DNA from: Halomicronema sp. CCY15110
Lineage (GTDB): Bacteria; Cyanobacteriota; Cyanobacteriia; Phormidesmidales; Phormidesmidaceae
Assembly: GCF_016888165.1 (NCBI RefSeq)
Contig: NZ_JACSWC010000136.1
Coordinates: 1 to 35,967 of the forward strand
Direction: 5' to 3'
DNA length: 35,967 bases
Shown here: in pieces, positions 15,792-23,493 of the stretch
How positions within the stretch are numbered: position 1 is the stretch's first letter
Layout: every line of letters starts with the position of its first letter
Translations under genes and position numbers: made by a program
Notes under the pieces: model-generated
What the model was told of the DNA's origin: nothing
What the model saw: the letters and a program-made list of their open reading frames with translations, nothing else
The model's database searches: none

Positions 15792-17885
15792 ATGGCGTAC
15801 TGGGAGTTTTTGCTACAAAAAGAGGGCGATCGCGACTGGCTCCCGTTGGAGACGGCCCACGTTGAAATTTCCGAAGGGCGATATCGCATCATTGCTCACA
15901 GCAGTTATTGCCAGGCCAACGCCAACATTTGCCTGAGTCGTTTGCTCACGGCGCAGATGCCCCCCCAGCGCAAGACGCTCAAGCGCACAGGCACGACTAA
16001 CGAAGATGGTTTGATGGTGGTGATTCCATTTACCCATCTGACCCCGGGACACTGGACAGTCACCTGTACCGCCGCTTCAGAGTCGGCTGATGCCCCGTGG
16101 GAATTTGGCGTGCAGCTAGAGGTCCTCGCGATCGAATCGGGGGTGGAATATTGGGAAACGGAACTCGATGAAGCATCCCTAGCCGAGCAACTCGCCAATC
16201 CCCCGGTGACGACGGCAGGCTCGCACCCCACTGATCAACCTACCTTGCCTACCGCTGCCACCACCTGGATGAGGAGTGACTCGACTCCCACCGATCCCTT
16301 CACGATTCAGACGCCACTCGAAGATCTTCCTCTGCGCTTGCAGTTGCAACATCAGGCTCTGGTGGCTCACACGGCTGAGCCCCTGGTCTTGCAGGGGCAG
16401 GTCATGACCTTTTCCCAAGTCGAAGGCTTGGCTGGGGAAGGAACCCTGTGGATACAGCTCCGCAATCCAGAAACGGGAGCCGTGGTTCATCAGTCTGCCC
16501 AGGCGCTTTCGATCGCGGCGTTACCCAGCCGCTTTGAGGTCACGGTACCGCTGCCCAGCGTTAGCAACACGCGGCTGCTGGTAGGAGAGCTCAGTCTGTG
16601 GACGGCCTCTGATCCGCCGCAGGTGCTGGCGATTCAGGGGTTTACCGTAACCCTCAACCTGGATGCCCTGCTAGAGGTAGTGGCTAACCAAGCTGAAAGT
16701 ACGACAACCAATCGTTTCGAAGATGTCACGGCAGCGGGCGACACGGTTGGGCCTACTCCCTCAGAGCCCAATCCACAGCGCATCATCAATCCTTTATCGC
16801 CGCGTTCGGTACCGTTTCGGCAGATTTATCTGCCGTCGAATGGACTGACGCTGCCCCCGGTCATTTATCGGCCCATTGATAAAAAAACGGTGGGCGCACC
16901 AACTTTACCGCGCTTGTCTAACCAAGCCGAGCGCGATCGCCCAACGCCCAGCGCCTCTGACCACTCAGCCGCAACGACCGCCGAGGTTGGCCCCAAGCCG
17001 CTCACCTTACCTCCCATCGGTTCGGCCTCCAAAGCCGCAGCCTCACCGACAGCGCCGATCCCTGACATGAGTGAACCGGCTGAGGCCTCACCGCAGTTGC
17101 CCACGATGGGCAATTCCTCGCAGTCATCGTTTACTTCAGACGCTACGGATGCTGGGGCAGCGGCAATTCCTCAAGCGGCTGATACTAACATTACGGCCAA
17201 GCCTTCTCAAGCCACCTTTGAGCCAGATCTGCAAGGGCGTTTTTGGCATCGGTTGAGTGCTTTGGCGGAAGAGGCCCAAAAAGCAGCAGCGGAACGAAAA
17301 GCGCAACTCGATGCGGCTGGCGTCACAGATACGACCCAGTTGGAAATCAGTTCACCCTCGGTTAATGACGCGATCGCTGCTCCCTCTGACGAACCGATCA
17401 ACTACGAAGTCGTCGTTTATGACTCCGACGATGAACTGACTACAGAAGACCTTGATGTCGTCGCAACTGACAGCGAGCCCCTCATAGAGGTGTTACAGCC
17501 CGGCGAACCCAATCGCCAAGAACTAGGCGATGTGCCCGTCCCCGAATGGATCTTTCCCCAAGGTGAACTCGTCGCTGGTGCACCTTTACCGATTACTGTC
17601 CGACTGCCTCGCTATCCCCGTCGGCTCGCGGTCAAAGTTTGGGTAACGGATATTCAAAGTCGCACTCTAGTTGATCGCCCCCGTTGGTTGATGAACTGGT
17701 CTCCCACTCCGGAAGGCGACCAAACTGCTTTTTTGCAGCTCCAAGTCCCCCTTGGCAGTCTGGAAGCCCAATTTGAAGCGATCGCGATCGATCTCGCGAC
17801 CCAGCAAGAAAGCTATAAAACCAGCCTCGTCCGTGAAATTTTGCCCGTCAATCCCAACGAGTCAGACAGTAGTCTCTCTCTTTGA
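15792..17885 (+). CDS. Large hypothetical protein with disordered central region
   Basis: The 697-residue protein has no family I can name. The N-terminal 125 residues start MAYWEFLLQKEGDRDWLPLE and look like a beta-rich domain, with GHWTVTC as one strand. A second beta-like segment spans about 185-290 (LQLQHQALVAHTAEPLVLQG). Residues about 300-480 are rich in Pro, Ser, Thr and Ala and should be disordered; 485-507 form an Ala/Glu/Lys helix. The last 110 residues (VPEWIFPQGELVAGAPLPITVRL onward) look like another beta sandwich. There is no signal peptide or membrane segment. It follows hisS by 89 bp and precedes psaI. Confidence 0.8.
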   Translation: MAYWEFLLQKEGDRDWLPLETAHVEISEGRYRIIAHSSYCQANANICLSRLLTAQMPPQRKTLKRTGTTNEDGLMVVIPFTHLTPGHWTVTCTAASESADAPWEFGVQLEVLAIESGVEYWETELDEASLAEQLANPPVTTAGSHPTDQPTLPTAATTWMRSDSTPTDPFTIQTPLEDLPLRLQLQHQALVAHTAEPLVLQGQVMTFSQVEGLAGEGTLWIQLRNPETGAVVHQSAQALSIAALPSRFEVTVPLPSVSNTRLLVGELSLWTASDPPQVLAIQGFTVTLNLDALLEVVANQAESTTTNRFEDVTAAGDTVGPTPSEPNPQRIINPLSPRSVPFRQIYLPSNGLTLPPVIYRPIDKKTVGAPTLPRLSNQAERDRPTPSASDHSAATTAEVGPKPLTLPPIGSASKAAASPTAPIPDMSEPAEASPQLPTMGNSSQSSFTSDATDAGAAAIPQAADTNITAKPSQATFEPDLQGRFWHRLSALAEEAQKAAAERKAQLDAAGVTDTTQLEISSPSVNDAIAAPSDEPINYEVVVYDSDDELTTEDLDVVATDSEPLIEVLQPGEPNRQELGDVPVPEWIFPQGELVAGAPLPITVRLPRYPRRLAVKVWVTDIQSRTLVDRPRWLMNWSPTPEGDQTAFLQLQVPLGSLEAQFEAIAIDLATQQESYKTSLVREILPVNPNESDSSLSL

Positions 17886-17951
17886 GGATCGATGCGTTGA
17901 CGATATCAAAAGACGACTGTTTGGCAAGGAATGCCGCGATCGTAATCGTTA

Positions 17952-17997
17952 AGAAATGCAGCAATGATTGGTCAGAAATGCTGCATTTCTGACCAAT
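17952..17997 (+). promoter_or_regulatory. Two mutually exclusive hairpins upstream of psaI
   Basis: AGAAATGCAGCA (17952-17963) is exactly complementary to TGCTGCATTTCT (17979-17990). The same 3' segment also belongs to a second perfect hairpin, ATTGGTCAGAAATG (17967-17980) with CATTTCTGACCAAT (17984-17997). Both cannot form together. This resembles a switch or attenuator, though no T-run follows. It may instead terminate the preceding 697-residue gene. Confidence 0.5.
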
Positions 17998-18085
17998 TCA
18001 CAGTAGGCTAATTTGTGAGTTTGTTAGCGCAACATCGCCCTGGCAAGCTTTTGACGCTGTATTGAGTGATAGGAATATATAATTT

Positions 18086-18202
18086 ATGGCAGCTTCTTTT
18101 TTACCCACAATCTTGGTGCCTCTGGTTGGCATCGTCTTTCCTGCGGCAGCAATGGCCTTCTTGTTCCTGTACATCGAGCGCGACGAAGCTACTGACGCCT
18201 AA
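18086..18202 (+). CDS. psaI: Photosystem I subunit VIII (PsaI)
   Basis: This 38-residue single-span membrane protein matches PsaI. The start [14 protein letters not shown], the FP turn in the middle of the helix, and the FLFLYIE end followed by a short acidic tail are characteristic. PsaI sits at the edge of photosystem I beside PsaL and PsaM and helps trimer contacts. The ATG at 18086 is preceded by AGGA at about 12 bases. Many cyanobacteria have psaI next to psaL; here it stands alone between unrelated genes, followed by a strong terminator. Confidence 0.88.
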   Translation: MAASFLPTILVPLVGIVFPAAAMAFLFLYIERDEATDA

Positions 18203-18241
18203 CTCCGTCAGTTCAGCTCTAAATATCTCTAAATCACTGTG

Positions 18242-18278
18242 GCCTTTATCTTCCGTAAATGGAAGATAAAGGCTTTTT
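18242..18278 (+). terminator. Intrinsic terminator of psaI
   Basis: GCCTTTATCTTCC (18242-18254) pairs exactly with GGAAGATAAAGGC (18261-18273) around GTAAAT, followed by TTTTT. It lies 39 bases after the psaI stop. Confidence 0.92.
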
Positions 18279-18423
18279 AGTCAATCCTGCTCTGATACCC
18301 TAGCCCACAGCCAGAGCGCTGATAGACCAGGACGCTGGACTCCTTCTTCTACAGCAGGCACCTGTACAGGCTGTTATCTGCGATCACGGGAACTCAACAA
18401 AGATTAGAAAGCAGCCAAGCCAG

Positions 18424-18465
18424 AAAAAATCCTCATCTAAGTGGCAATTACCACCTAAATGAGGA
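18424..18465 (-). terminator. Intrinsic terminator of the amino-acid binding protein gene
   Basis: The arms 18430-18444 and 18451-18465 pair at 13 of 15 positions with a 6-nt loop, and the minus strand continues with six T (A-run 18424-18429). It is 72 bases downstream of the stop codon of the minus-strand gene. Confidence 0.75.
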
Positions 18466-18537
18466 CTTAAGAGAACTGAAACATGACGCCGTTTAGATGC
18501 TGGTTATCCAGCCAACATCATCACACAGCGACTCGAT

Positions 18538-19623
18538 CTAGCGGAAAGGAGGCGCGTACAGTAAGCCACCCTCTGTCCATAGCGCATTTTGACCGCGCTC
18601 TAGATTGAACTGTGAATCAGCCCCTAGATTACGCTCAAAAACTTCGCCATAGTTACCAACATGGGTAATAGCGCGAGCCATGAAGTCATTAGGAATCCCC
18701 ATGTCTTCACCTAGAGTGCCTTCCTCACCCAGGAAGCGAGCGATATTGGGATCCTCGCTCCCGGTAAACTCACCGATGTTTTCAGAGGTGATACCAAATT
18801 CTTCCGCCTGGATGAGGCCAAAAGTCACCCACTTCACCACGTCAAACCAAGCAGAGTCATTGTTCACAGTCAAAGGCCCCAGAGGCTCCTTCGACATGGT
18901 GACCTCTAGCAGCACGTGCTCATCGGGGGTAGGCAGGGTACTACGACGGGCAACCAACTGAGATTTATCAGAAGTCATCCCTTCGCACCGACCCTCGTCA
19001 TAAGCAGCGTATGCAGCATCTGCGTCTTGGAAGACAACGGGCTCAAAATCAACGCCTAACTTACGCATCTGGTCAGTCAGGTTCAACTCAGTTGTCGTTC
19101 CTGTTTCAACGCAAACCGCTCTGCCAGCAAAATCTTCCAAGGAGGTAATTCCACTAGCTTCGCGCACCATCATGCCTTGGCCATCGTAAAAGGTGGTTGG
19201 GCCAAATTCCATGCCGACTTGCGTATCTCGACTCAGGGTCCAGGTGGTGTTACGGGACAGCATATCGACCTCACCACCAGATAGCGCCGTAAAGCGCTCA
19301 GTCGAGTCAAGACGGCGATACTCTACGGCATCGGGATCATCGAACAAGGCTGCAGCCACAGCGCGGCACACATCCACGTCTAGGCCAGAGTAGGTACCGC
19401 TTTCATCAACAAAGCTGAAGCCAGGGATACCGCCATCAACACCACAAACGAGCTGACCTCGCTCTAGGACAGCTGCTAGACGGCTATCACCAGCCGTCGT
19501 TGTGGTCTCTTCACCATCAGCGGTAGCATCACCACCGCTGGCAGCATCATCAGTCGTCGGAGTAGCACAGGCCGTTGTTAAGGAAAGGGCCAGTGCTAGG
19601 CCGAGAAAACCCCACTTTTTCAT
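18538..19623 (-). CDS. Amino-acid ABC transporter substrate-binding lipoprotein (AapJ/BztA/NatF type)
   Basis: The 361-residue protein is the periplasmic binding component of a general L-amino-acid ABC importer. It has a lipoprotein signal: MKKWGFLG, hydrophobic run, LTTAC with lipidated Cys19. A Thr/Asp/Gly-rich linker follows, then the SBP_bac_3 fold: VCGVDGGIPGFSFVDESGTYSGLDVDVCRAVAA, LSGGEVDMLSRNTTWTLSRD and VCVETGTTTELNL. I prefer ATG at 19623 to an upstream GTG at 19638, because the signal peptide then starts cleanly and GAGG precedes it. No permease or ATPase gene is nearby, so partners are elsewhere. Confidence 0.92.
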   Translation of the reverse strand: MKKWGFLGLALALSLTTACATPTTDDAASGGDATADGEETTTTAGDSRLAAVLERGQLVCGVDGGIPGFSFVDESGTYSGLDVDVCRAVAAALFDDPDAVEYRRLDSTERFTALSGGEVDMLSRNTTWTLSRDTQVGMEFGPTTFYDGQGMMVREASGITSLEDFAGRAVCVETGTTTELNLTDQMRKLGVDFEPVVFQDADAAYAAYDEGRCEGMTSDKSQLVARRSTLPTPDEHVLLEVTMSKEPLGPLTVNNDSAWFDVVKWVTFGLIQAEEFGITSENIGEFTGSEDPNIARFLGEEGTLGEDMGIPNDFMARAITHVGNYGEVFERNLGADSQFNLERGQNALWTEGGLLYAPPFR

Positions 19624-20316
19624 TGGGTCACACCTCACTAACTTATCGTAATCACGTATTCATCTAGACCACTTGGGAATAAGCAGTCTATCTTTGCGTT
19701 GGAAGATCAGTTCAACATGGCATAACATTCCAACGCATGAAGAAATATTTTTGTATCTTAGGTCACTTTGTGAGGAGTGAGGGCATCGGCGACTGGAAAA
19801 AACCCGACTATAGTGAGAGCCCATGATGAGATTGCCAAGCATTTAGACAGGTCAAAATCGCGGCTGCTTTCGGAGCGGTATGGTGTCCGAGTTCGGGCTG
19901 GGAGGCTGGTTATGCAATGAGTGTAGGCTTCGTTCCTTACCATTGCCCCCGAGTCAAAGCAGTTCACAAGAGTCTGCATAGCGATCGCAATCGCTTTAAA
20001 GTCGATTTTCAGGCTCTCCAACTTATTGCCAATCGCGGTAGTGTCTACCCTGAGAAGAACCGATTGCCGCGTCAATAAAGCCCTGGTCATGTCAGCAGTA
20101 TCGGCATCAGACAATTTTGCAGGTTGACTATCAGGTTGACTATTATGTTGTGCCCTTAACATTGGTCAGCAGGTCTTAATAATCAGTTTTGATAGGAATG
20201 CCGTGACGCTAATTTTCGTAATGGTGACGGGGCCGCCTCGCCTTTAAATATCAGGAAATATCAGGGCGTTACTTCAGAAGGTCGGCCAGTGGGCATGGGC
20301 ATGACAGCTTTAACAC
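19624..20316. other. Intergenic region with a 10-bp inverted repeat; one doubtful ORF
   Basis: TGCGTTGGAA (19695-19704) and TTCCAACGCA (19728-19737) form a perfect inverted repeat upstream of the binding-protein gene; it could be an operator or mRNA leader hairpin. A 134-codon open frame on the minus strand (19758-20162) has no recognisable features and a low-complexity tail, so I do not call it a gene. A 10-bp perfect tandem repeat (AAATATCAGG twice) is at 20246-20265. Confidence 0.45.
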
Positions 20317-20523
20317 TTAGCTCTGGGCGATGTCGCGAATCAGGGGAATGCGGCTACGGATGTAGCAGTTAAGGGTGTCGGCCTCCATAGAGTCTAGCGA
20401 TCGCTCGCCAGAGACTTGGTCAATGAGCCAGTGAACTAAGCTGTTGTCGTCGAGGCTCAAGATGCGATGCCCTTGCGACTGCTCAACCAAAGTCCAAAAC
20501 TGGCGCAATAGATGAGGATTCAT
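20317..20523 (-). CDS. Small conserved hypothetical protein
   Basis: This is a 68-residue, helical, soluble protein: MNPHLLRQFWTLVEQSQ, LSLDDNSLVHWLIDQV and NCYIRSRIPLIRDIAQS. The pattern of paired helices ending in an SR(I/L)PLIRD(I/L)A element looks like a conserved cyanobacterial small protein, but I know no function. No transmembrane segment. It has no close partner on the same strand. Confidence 0.7.
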   Translation of the reverse strand: MNPHLLRQFWTLVEQSQGHRILSLDDNSLVHWLIDQVSGERSLDSMEADTLNCYIRSRIPLIRDIAQS

Positions 20524-20763
20524 AGAATAAATCTCTTAATGTTTGCTTTAGATTTCGAACCTGAATTCAGGTTACTGCATAGGTGAAATCACTTGCAGCG
20601 TTTGCAGTGTTTGTTCATCTTTATCGCGAAAGCGTAATGTTTGCCGCGAAAACATGTCATATTGCATCGAGTTGCAACAAATAAATCACAATGGCGCAAT
20701 TAATCCTGGTTGTGCAGGAGGTTTGCTAACGCTGGCGTAACGTTTCCTTTGGGCATGAGCGCC
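20524..20763. other. Non-coding stretch between the small gene and the IF-3 terminator
   Basis: I see no gene. GCGAAA-type repeats (TCGCGAAAGC and CCGCGAAAAC) occur near 20627-20657 but do not form a clear structure. Confidence 0.4.
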
Positions 20764-20795
20764 AAAAAACGGAGCCGCAAATTATTGCCGCCCCG
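20764..20795 (-). terminator. Intrinsic terminator of infC
   Basis: On the minus strand a GC-rich stem (20785-20795 with 20770-20780, one mismatch and one wobble) with a 4-nt loop is followed by six T. It is 25 bases after the IF-3 stop. Confidence 0.75.
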
Positions 20796-20820
20796 TCAAC
20801 ACATTTCACAATGCTCAGCC

Positions 20821-21342
20821 TTAGGATTCGGGCACTAGCTGAACAATTAATGCGCGGGTGTCAAGACTCTGCACCTTAGCAACGTCCTTGAGATCTTGAA
20901 CAATGCGTTCTAGCAGCTCACGGGCGCGATCGCGGTGCTGGTGCTCTCGACCTCGCAAACGAATTTGAAACTTGACGTGATTGCCCTTATCAAGCCAGCC
21001 AATAGCTCGCTCGATCCGGATACCGTAGTCAGAATCGTCAACATTAGGGCGCAGCTTAACCTCTTTCATCGTCGGTTTAGAGCTCTGCTTTTGCCGTTTC
21101 TTCTGCTGATATTGGTGCTTGCCGTAATCGAGAATTTTAGCGACAGGTGTTTCCTTACCTTCTGATACCACGACTAGGTCAAGCCCCACTTCTTCAGCGA
21201 TGCTGACTGCGTCACGAGTATCCATAACCCCACGATTTTCATTCTCGTGATCAATTAGCCGCACCTGTAGCGCTTTAATGTTGTGATTGATATTGGGCTG
21301 TTCGGGACGTACACGGCGATTGCTAAATCTTCTTTTAACGAT
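20821..21342 (-). CDS. infC: Translation initiation factor IF-3, probable AUC start
   Basis: IF-3 binds the 30S subunit and checks initiator tRNA and start-codon choice. Both domains are present: N-terminal PNINHNIKALQVRLIDHE and AEEVGLDLVVVSEG, then PVAKILDYGKHQYQQKKRQ, and the C-terminal TMKEVKLRPNVDDSDYGIR, VKFQIRLRGREHQHRDRARE. The only ordinary in-frame start is TTG at 21357, but that codon overlaps the strong GGAGG (21351-21355). An AUC at 21342 lies eight bases past it, a normal distance, giving 173 residues. Rare start codons (AUU) in infC are known from E. coli and mediate autocontrol. The sequence differs from the common cyanobacterial IF-3 I remember (for example PVCRIMDYGK and an APK-type C-terminus). 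Confidence 0.85.
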   Translation of the reverse strand: MVKRRFSNRRVRPEQPNINHNIKALQVRLIDHENENRGVMDTRDAVSIAEEVGLDLVVVSEGKETPVAKILDYGKHQYQQKKRQKQSSKPTMKEVKLRPNVDDSDYGIRIERAIGWLDKGNHVKFQIRLRGREHQHRDRARELLERIVQDLKDVAKVQSLDTRALIVQLVPES

Positions 21343-21350
21343 AGCGATTT

Positions 21351-21355
21351 CCTCC
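21351..21355 (-). promoter_or_regulatory. Shine-Dalgarno GGAGG deciding the infC start
   Basis: GGAGG on the minus strand is 8 bases from the AUC at 21342 and overlaps the TTG at 21357, so TTG initiation would waste it. Confidence 0.6.
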
Positions 21356-21458
21356 AAAAACTCAGTATGGTGAAGTGTGCTTTAAAGATACCCTAAGCTT
21401 GTCCACCTTGCCATCTATCAACCTGTAGAGGTTCATGGAAAGCAAGGAAACACAATGA

Positions 21459-21841
21459 AAAGCGACAGACGGCTGGACGCTGGCCGGTTGTGAAAAATTG
21501 CGATCACAGGGGTATCTCATTGTGGCGACGAATCCTCACCTCAACGCTGTGCTGCCCGAAGCCATTTCTTAGGATCAAAAACTAGCTGCTATCTTTGGCA
21601 GCGAGCGGGATGGGGTCCACAGCGGGCGATTATCAGCTCAAAATCCCCATGGTGGGCTTTGCCGAAAGCTTGAATGCTCTGTGGGTGCCGCCGTTTGCCT
21701 GTACACCATGATGCAGCGGCTCAAGTCTTTAGGGATTGCCTGGGTCTACTCAGCGATCGCGAAGAACACCCCCTGCGGCTGGACTGGATTTGCCAGTCGG
21801 TACAAAATAGTGCTGCGCTCGAACGTCGCTATCGGCAATAA
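21459..21841 (+). pseudogene. trmH: Decayed TrmH/SpoU-family tRNA 2'-O-methyltransferase
   Basis: Translating in pieces gives a recognisable SpoU methyltransferase. Frame from 21459: WTLAGCEKLRSQGYLIVATN, then PHLNAVLPEAIS, an in-frame TAG at 21570-21572, and DQKLAAIFGSERDGV, the FGxExxG motif II. After a frameshift near 21622: DYQLKIPMVGFAESLN, the motif III. After another: SVGAAVCLYTMMQRLKS, then a C-terminal helix ending ALERRYRQ and TAA at 21839. The N-terminal half is missing. At least one stop and two or more frameshifts mean it is dead. TrmH methylates G18 of tRNA; a second functional copy may exist elsewhere. Confidence 0.85.
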
Positions 21842-21980
21842 ACAGCAACAGCCTTACATCCTGCTTCTATGGGCCAAACTTAATACCCGTCATCAATCCG
21901 ACCAATCGAGCCAGGTTTGCAGCGACTGGGGACTCCCCATGGCACAATAGGGTCGCCTTGCAGTTCATGAGTCAGCAACT

Positions 21981-22175
21981 ATGCGCGGCAATTCCAATAA
22001 CCTTGCCATCATGATTGTGCTGAATATCGTCGGCGTCATGCTGGTCTTAGGGGCAATTCTAGTCGTGCTGCGTGGCTTAGGCTGGATACAGCAGATCCCC
22101 GAATACGTTACCTGGGCAATGTTGCTCCTGTCTCTAGGGATCGGTATCTTAGGCGGCATTCGCTCTGCTCGGTAA
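21981..22175 (+). CDS. Small two-span membrane protein
   Basis: The 64-residue protein has two hydrophobic segments (about 8-30 and 42-60) joined by GLGWIQQIPEYV and ends in RSAR. No family recognised. A second very small membrane protein starts 13 bases after its stop, so the two are likely one transcript. There is no clear ribosome-binding site; ATG at 21981 is the natural start after the trmH remnant. Confidence 0.65.
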   Translation: MRGNSNNLAIMIVLNIVGVMLVLGAILVVLRGLGWIQQIPEYVTWAMLLLSLGIGILGGIRSAR

Positions 22176-22188
22176 TCAAACTGGTAAT

Positions 22189-22365
22189 ATGCGACGTCTT
22201 TCCTTGCCCAGTCGAATTTTTCTGTCTTTCTTAGGAGCGACCCTACTGGTGTGGGTGTTGCGAGGCTTCACGATCCTATCGTTCATTCCGGGCATTGTCC
22301 TCTGGCTGCTATTACTGCTCACCATCGGTGCCGGGGTGATTACGAGTCTGCAGCGGATGCGATAG
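22189..22365 (+). CDS. Very small two-span membrane protein
   Basis: The frame from ATG 22189 to TAG 22363 encodes 58 residues: a basic start MRRLSLPSR, a hydrophobic run (IFLSFLGATLLVWVL), RGFTILSFIPG, another run (IVLWLLLLLTIGAGVI) and QRMR. The positive-inside pattern and tight spacing behind the preceding membrane gene support it as real. It could partner with that protein; function unknown. Confidence 0.6.
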   Translation: MRRLSLPSRIFLSFLGATLLVWVLRGFTILSFIPGIVLWLLLLLTIGAGVITSLQRMR

Positions 22366-22414
22366 GCGGCTGGTTGAAATCGTGATAGCCCCGCTGTAAA
22401 TTTCCTACCGATTT

Positions 22415-22612
22415 CTAGTGGGCGGGCTTGGGCGCAAGTGCCGCAGGTGCTTCAAACATGACAGTCAGCTGGGTGTTCGGTGTTTGTCGACGCATTAGCT
22501 GCAACAAGGCATCAGCATCCTGATACCGCCGAAATCGTTCCACGACTGCGATTTTGGCTTCGGGTAACTGACGCACGATACACCAGGGCCGTAGCTGGGT
22601 TTGATAAGTCAT
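22415..22612 (-). CDS. Small hypothetical protein
   Basis: The 65-residue protein, MTYQTQLRPWCIVRQLPEAK start, has a beta-strand/helix pattern: IAVVERFRRYQDADALLQLMRRQTPNTQLTVMFE. The phrase 'VERFRRYQDADALLQLMRR' resembles a short conserved cyanobacterial protein, but I cannot name it. A proline/alanine tail ends it. It converges with the small membrane genes. Confidence 0.6.
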   Translation of the reverse strand: MTYQTQLRPWCIVRQLPEAKIAVVERFRRYQDADALLQLMRRQTPNTQLTVMFEAPAALAPKPAH

Positions 22613-23075
22613 GGATTTACCATTAATTAGGACAACGAACTGGCAACGAAGCGATCATCTTGGCGTTGGCCGCAAACCCGTTGGTTCGCTTGTATGAGCT
22701 TCAACTCCAAGGCGAATGACTCACAAAATAATCAGCCGCGGTGAGTTGAACAAGTGCCCCACAACGTCACCGTGCACCTGAAGAAATTGCGACCAAACAT
22801 CGCCAGATCAGAGAGGATTATTACTCTGTCTTGGGATGGCGCTGATTGCCAATCAGAAAAACTCGGTCAATCACTACTGTCAACACTGAACCATTTTGGG
22901 CTGGAGCAGTAGCTGCGTAAAGACTAGCACTAAGACACTAAATAGATATGTGCTTTTGTATTTGTACACAAAATGTAGCGTTCACTCGCTGGATATGGCT
23001 CAACTCCCCATTGCAAAGTGGACAAGATTTTTTATGATTGCCACAAGCGATCTCAACTTGACTGGCTAAATCATC
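22613..23075. other. Non-coding stretch between two small genes
   Basis: I find no protein gene, tRNA or strong hairpin. One short palindrome (CTGATT-GCC-AATCAG) is near 22847. The promoters of the flanking divergent genes must lie here. Confidence 0.4.
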
Positions 23076-23450
23076 GTGGACGACGAACAAGACCAAGCGC
23101 TTCCAAACAATGCAGAAAACTCTGATCAGTCTGAGAAGCCCAAACGCCGCTCGCGCGCTAAGCGTGGCAAAAAAACCTCCTCGGCTATGCCCGCACTGCC
23201 CCCAGCGGCGGGCTCCATCGCGGGGGGCATTTATAAGGTCCAAATCTTCTACCTCGCCGCCCGCAACACTAACCCTAAAGCGCCCGTAAAAGACGCCTTA
23301 TGGTTTGCGACTTACCCCATCATCCCACGAGTCGGAGATTGTTTATTTCACGATGGGGTTTATTACCAGGTTGAGCGCGTCTTTTTGTACGAAAATATGG
23401 GGCCAGGCTGGTACGCCGATGTCGAAGTCTCGTTTTATGGGCGACGGTAG
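23076..23450 (+). CDS. Conserved hypothetical protein with basic disordered N-terminus
   Basis: The 124-residue protein starts at GTG 23076. Residues 1-45 are acidic then strongly basic (KPKRRSRAKRGKK), so disordered and possibly nucleic-acid-binding. The rest is a small beta domain: YKVQIFYLAARN, WFATYPIIPRVGDCLFHDGVYYQVERVFLYENMGPGWYADVEVSFY. No named family recognised. An SH3-like barrel is a guess. It is 43 bp upstream of the DMT permease and could share its transcript. Confidence 0.7.
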   Translation: MDDEQDQALPNNAENSDQSEKPKRRSRAKRGKKTSSAMPALPPAAGSIAGGIYKVQIFYLAARNTNPKAPVKDALWFATYPIIPRVGDCLFHDGVYYQVERVFLYENMGPGWYADVEVSFYGRR

Positions 23451-23493
23451 AAATATGTGACCATAGCGGCAGAGTAAATGGGATGCTAGCCGT

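Noticed and set aside
19758-20162. 134-codon minus-strand frame
   Set aside because: No features, poor composition and no ribosome-binding site.
21681-21950. 89-codon plus-strand frame starting in the trmH remnant
   Set aside because: Its first part is the decayed methyltransferase motif (VGAAVCLYTMM); the rest is out of frame.
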